Positions 62,744 through 64,000 of a stretch of DNA of 64,000 nt are shown one piece after another. The position numbers were made by a program, and so were the translations under genes. The notes under the pieces were generated by a model, which did no database searches, had not been told where the DNA came from, and saw only the letters and a list, made by a program, of their open reading frames with translations. Source of the stretch: Bacillota bacterium. GTDB lineage: Bacteria > Bacillota > Sulfobacillia > RBS10-35 > JAJYVN01. The stretch spans positions 1-64,000 of the forward strand of contig JAJZMB010000170.1 of NCBI GenBank assembly GCA_021803205.1, read 5' to 3'. Position 1 is the first letter of the stretch, and every line of letters starts with the position of its first letter.

Positions 62744-63310
62744 TCACGCGCGGCTGACGTAGGCACCCGTCCGCGTATCTACCCTGATCCGCTCGCCGCG
62801 ATCGATGAACAAGGGCACCTGCACCGTCGCACCGGTGTCGATGACCGCGGCCTTGGTCGTGTTGCTGACAGTATCGCCCTTGACGCCGGGCTCTGTAGAA
62901 GTGATTTCCGTCTCGATCGTCGTCGGGAGTTCGACGTCCACCACCGAGCCCTTGAAGGTCGTCACCACAATCTGCATGTTCTCCTGCAGGAAGCGGCGCT
63001 GCTCGCCGATGACCTCCCCCCGTACGGGAAACTGCTCGTAGCTCTGGGTATCCATCAGATGGTACTCGCCATCCGCCTCATACAGGAACTGCATGTCACG
63101 CCGCTCAAGCAGCGCCGCAGCCACCTTCTCCGCAGAACGAAATGTTCGTTCATAAATAGCGCCGGTCTGCAGGTTCTTCAGTCGCGCCCGCACAAAGGCC
63201 GGCCCCTTGCCGGGTTTGACGTGGTTGCTCTCCAGGATGAGAGTCGGCATCCCGTCGAGTTCCACCGTCATGCCATTACGCCAGTCTGTCGTCGACGTCA
63301 TCTCGGCCAT
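62744..63310 (-). CDS. efp: Elongation factor P
   Basis: 188 residues, normal length. WRNGMTVELDGMPTLILESNHVKPGKGPAFVRARLKNLQTGAIYERTFRSAEKV is the KOW-like domain I with the tip lysine of GKG. Domain II follows, with MDTQSYEQFPV, and domain III ends LPTTIETEITSTEPGVKGDTVSNTTKAAVIDTGATVQVPLFIDRGERIRVDTRTGAYVSR. EF-P relieves stalling at proline runs. ATG 63310. It follows the M24 peptidase gene by 33 bp, a common neighbourhood in Bacillota. Confidence 0.97.
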   Translation of the reverse strand: MAEMTSTTDWRNGMTVELDGMPTLILESNHVKPGKGPAFVRARLKNLQTGAIYERTFRSAEKVAAALLERRDMQFLYEADGEYHLMDTQSYEQFPVRGEVIGEQRRFLQENMQIVVTTFKGSVVDVELPTTIETEITSTEPGVKGDTVSNTTKAAVIDTGATVQVPLFIDRGERIRVDTRTGAYVSRA

Positions 63311-63343
63311 CGCGCGCCTCGCCCCCTCCGCACACCCGTCGGA

Positions 63344-64000
63344 TTACAGCCGAACGGGCGTACCGCTCAAAACCTCCGCGCCGCTCGGTCCGACGCGGAC
63401 TAGCTGTTCCAAACGCACTCCGAACCTGCCAGGCAAATAGATACCCGGTTCGATTGTCACCACCGCCCCCTCCGGCAGCCGCACCTTCGGATCCGCTCCG
63501 GGCGACAACCGCGGCGCTTCGTGAACGGCCAGCCCCACGCCATGTCCCGACCCATGCCCGAATTGCGGCCCGTACCCCGCCGTTTCGATCACCGCTCGCA
63601 CCGCGGTGTCCACCGCTACCGCCGTGTTGCCGGGGATTGCCGCCGCGATGCCCGCCGCAAGCGCGCTCTCGACGATGCCGAAGACTTCCCGCACACCGCC
63701 CTGGGGCTTGCCACCCGGAACGAGAACGGTCCGGGTCATGTCAGAGCGGTACCCGTCCACGACCGCGCCCACATCGACCACCAGCACGTCCCCGCCGGCC
63801 AGGGTCGTGCGCTCGGGTATGGCGTGAGCCATGGCTCCGCGCGGCCCGCCCGCGACGACCGGTGGGAACGCCACGCCCTCTGCCCCGTGCAGGCGCAGAC
63901 GATGCTCGAAGTCCGCCGCCAACTCGGTCTCGACGGCACCGGCGCGCACGCACGGCAGCCATTCGCCGAACACCCGATCCACCACCTCGGCCGCACGCCG
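63344..64000 (-). CDS. M24-family aminopeptidase (Xaa-Pro peptidase/PepP-like), C-terminal part
   Basis: The frame remains open to the window edge, so the N-terminal creatinase-like domain is outside. The pita-bread catalytic domain is seen: VVDVGAVVDGYRSDMTRTV gives two metal Asp, FGHGSGHGVGLAVHEAPRL the metal His, VTIEPGIYLPG and VRLEQLV the two metal Glu. It removes N-terminal residues before proline. Just upstream of efp. Confidence 0.93.
   Translation of the reverse strand, partial: RRAAEVVDRVFGEWLPCVRAGAVETELAADFEHRLRLHGAEGVAFPPVVAGGPRGAMAHAIPERTTLAGGDVLVVDVGAVVDGYRSDMTRTVLVPGGKPQGGVREVFGIVESALAAGIAAAIPGNTAVAVDTAVRAVIETAGYGPQFGHGSGHGVGLAVHEAPRLSPGADPKVRLPEGAVVTIEPGIYLPGRFGVRLEQLVRVGPSGAEVLSGTPVRL

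Overview
The window looks like chromosomal DNA from a high-G+C, monoderm (Bacillota-like) bacterium. The evidence is a S-box (SAM-I) riboswitch, a sufC-D-S-U cluster of the Bacillus type, a YutG-type PgpA, an MsmX/UgpC-type sugar ATPase, a YknXYZ-like ABC exporter, an IleS of the Clostridia-like type, and several class A/B penicillin-binding proteins. Start codons are often GTG or TTG, and long antisense open frames are common, as expected at this base composition. High-GC deep Bacillota (Symbiobacterium/Thermaerobacter/Sulfobacillus-like) would fit. That is inference from gene content; no 16S rRNA gene is present.

Layout. 0-9 kb: a partial sugar-phosphate isomerase, a decayed IS1634-like transposase, an aldo/keto reductase, a nitroreductase, a VIT/CCC1 transporter, a TnpB remnant beside a perfect 24-bp inverted repeat, a novel winged-helix/zinc-ribbon protein and a sulfatase. 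9-12.4 kb: the trans-translation pair ssrA (tmRNA) and smpB, then a MoaD/ThiS-like carrier and a threonine-synthase-like PLP enzyme under a clear SAM-I riboswitch. 12.7-18.3 kb: a three-gene ABC exporter and an orphan sugar-ABC ATPase. 18.4-24.2 kb: a fused siroheme-decarboxylase-like protein (AhbA-AhbB), PgpA, and sufCDSU driven by a perfect consensus sigma-A promoter but without sufB. 24.5-33.6 kb: a methyltransferase, tRNA-Arg(CCG), two TIM-barrel sugar isomerases, a single-repeat Gdt1 protein, a sugar nucleotidyltransferase, a CheY-like protein, glycerol kinase and RF3.

34-40.5 kb: two phytanoyl-CoA-dioxygenase-like oxygenases beside an AraC regulator, an epimerase, a Gfo/Idh oxidoreductase and an internally deleted quinone oxidoreductase. 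40.5-50.5 kb: ileS and a membrane GGDEF-PAS protein flanked by 155-bp inverted repeats and a 170-bp MITE-like element, then a tightly overlapping signalling operon (GAF hybrid kinase, response regulator, HD-GYP, degenerate receiver). 51-60 kb: three penicillin-binding proteins (class B with PASTA-like repeats, class A with a cupredoxin-like tail, class B with a low-complexity tail) facing a divergent MurE-like ligase. 60.5-64 kb: an OmpR/histidine-kinase pair, EF-P and a partial M24 peptidase.

How genes work together: the most interesting unit is the SAM-riboswitch-controlled pair of a threonine-synthase homologue and a ubiquitin-like protein ending in Gly-Gly. It suggests sulfur-carrier-protein-dependent homocysteine/methionine synthesis rather than threonine synthesis. 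Other coherent sets are ssrA-smpB (ribosome rescue), sufCDSU (Fe-S assembly), the c-di-GMP/two-component cluster, and the cell-wall cluster. The carbohydrate genes (isomerases, AKR, Gfo/Idh, epimerase, sulfatase, sugar ATPase) are scattered and do not form one visible pathway.
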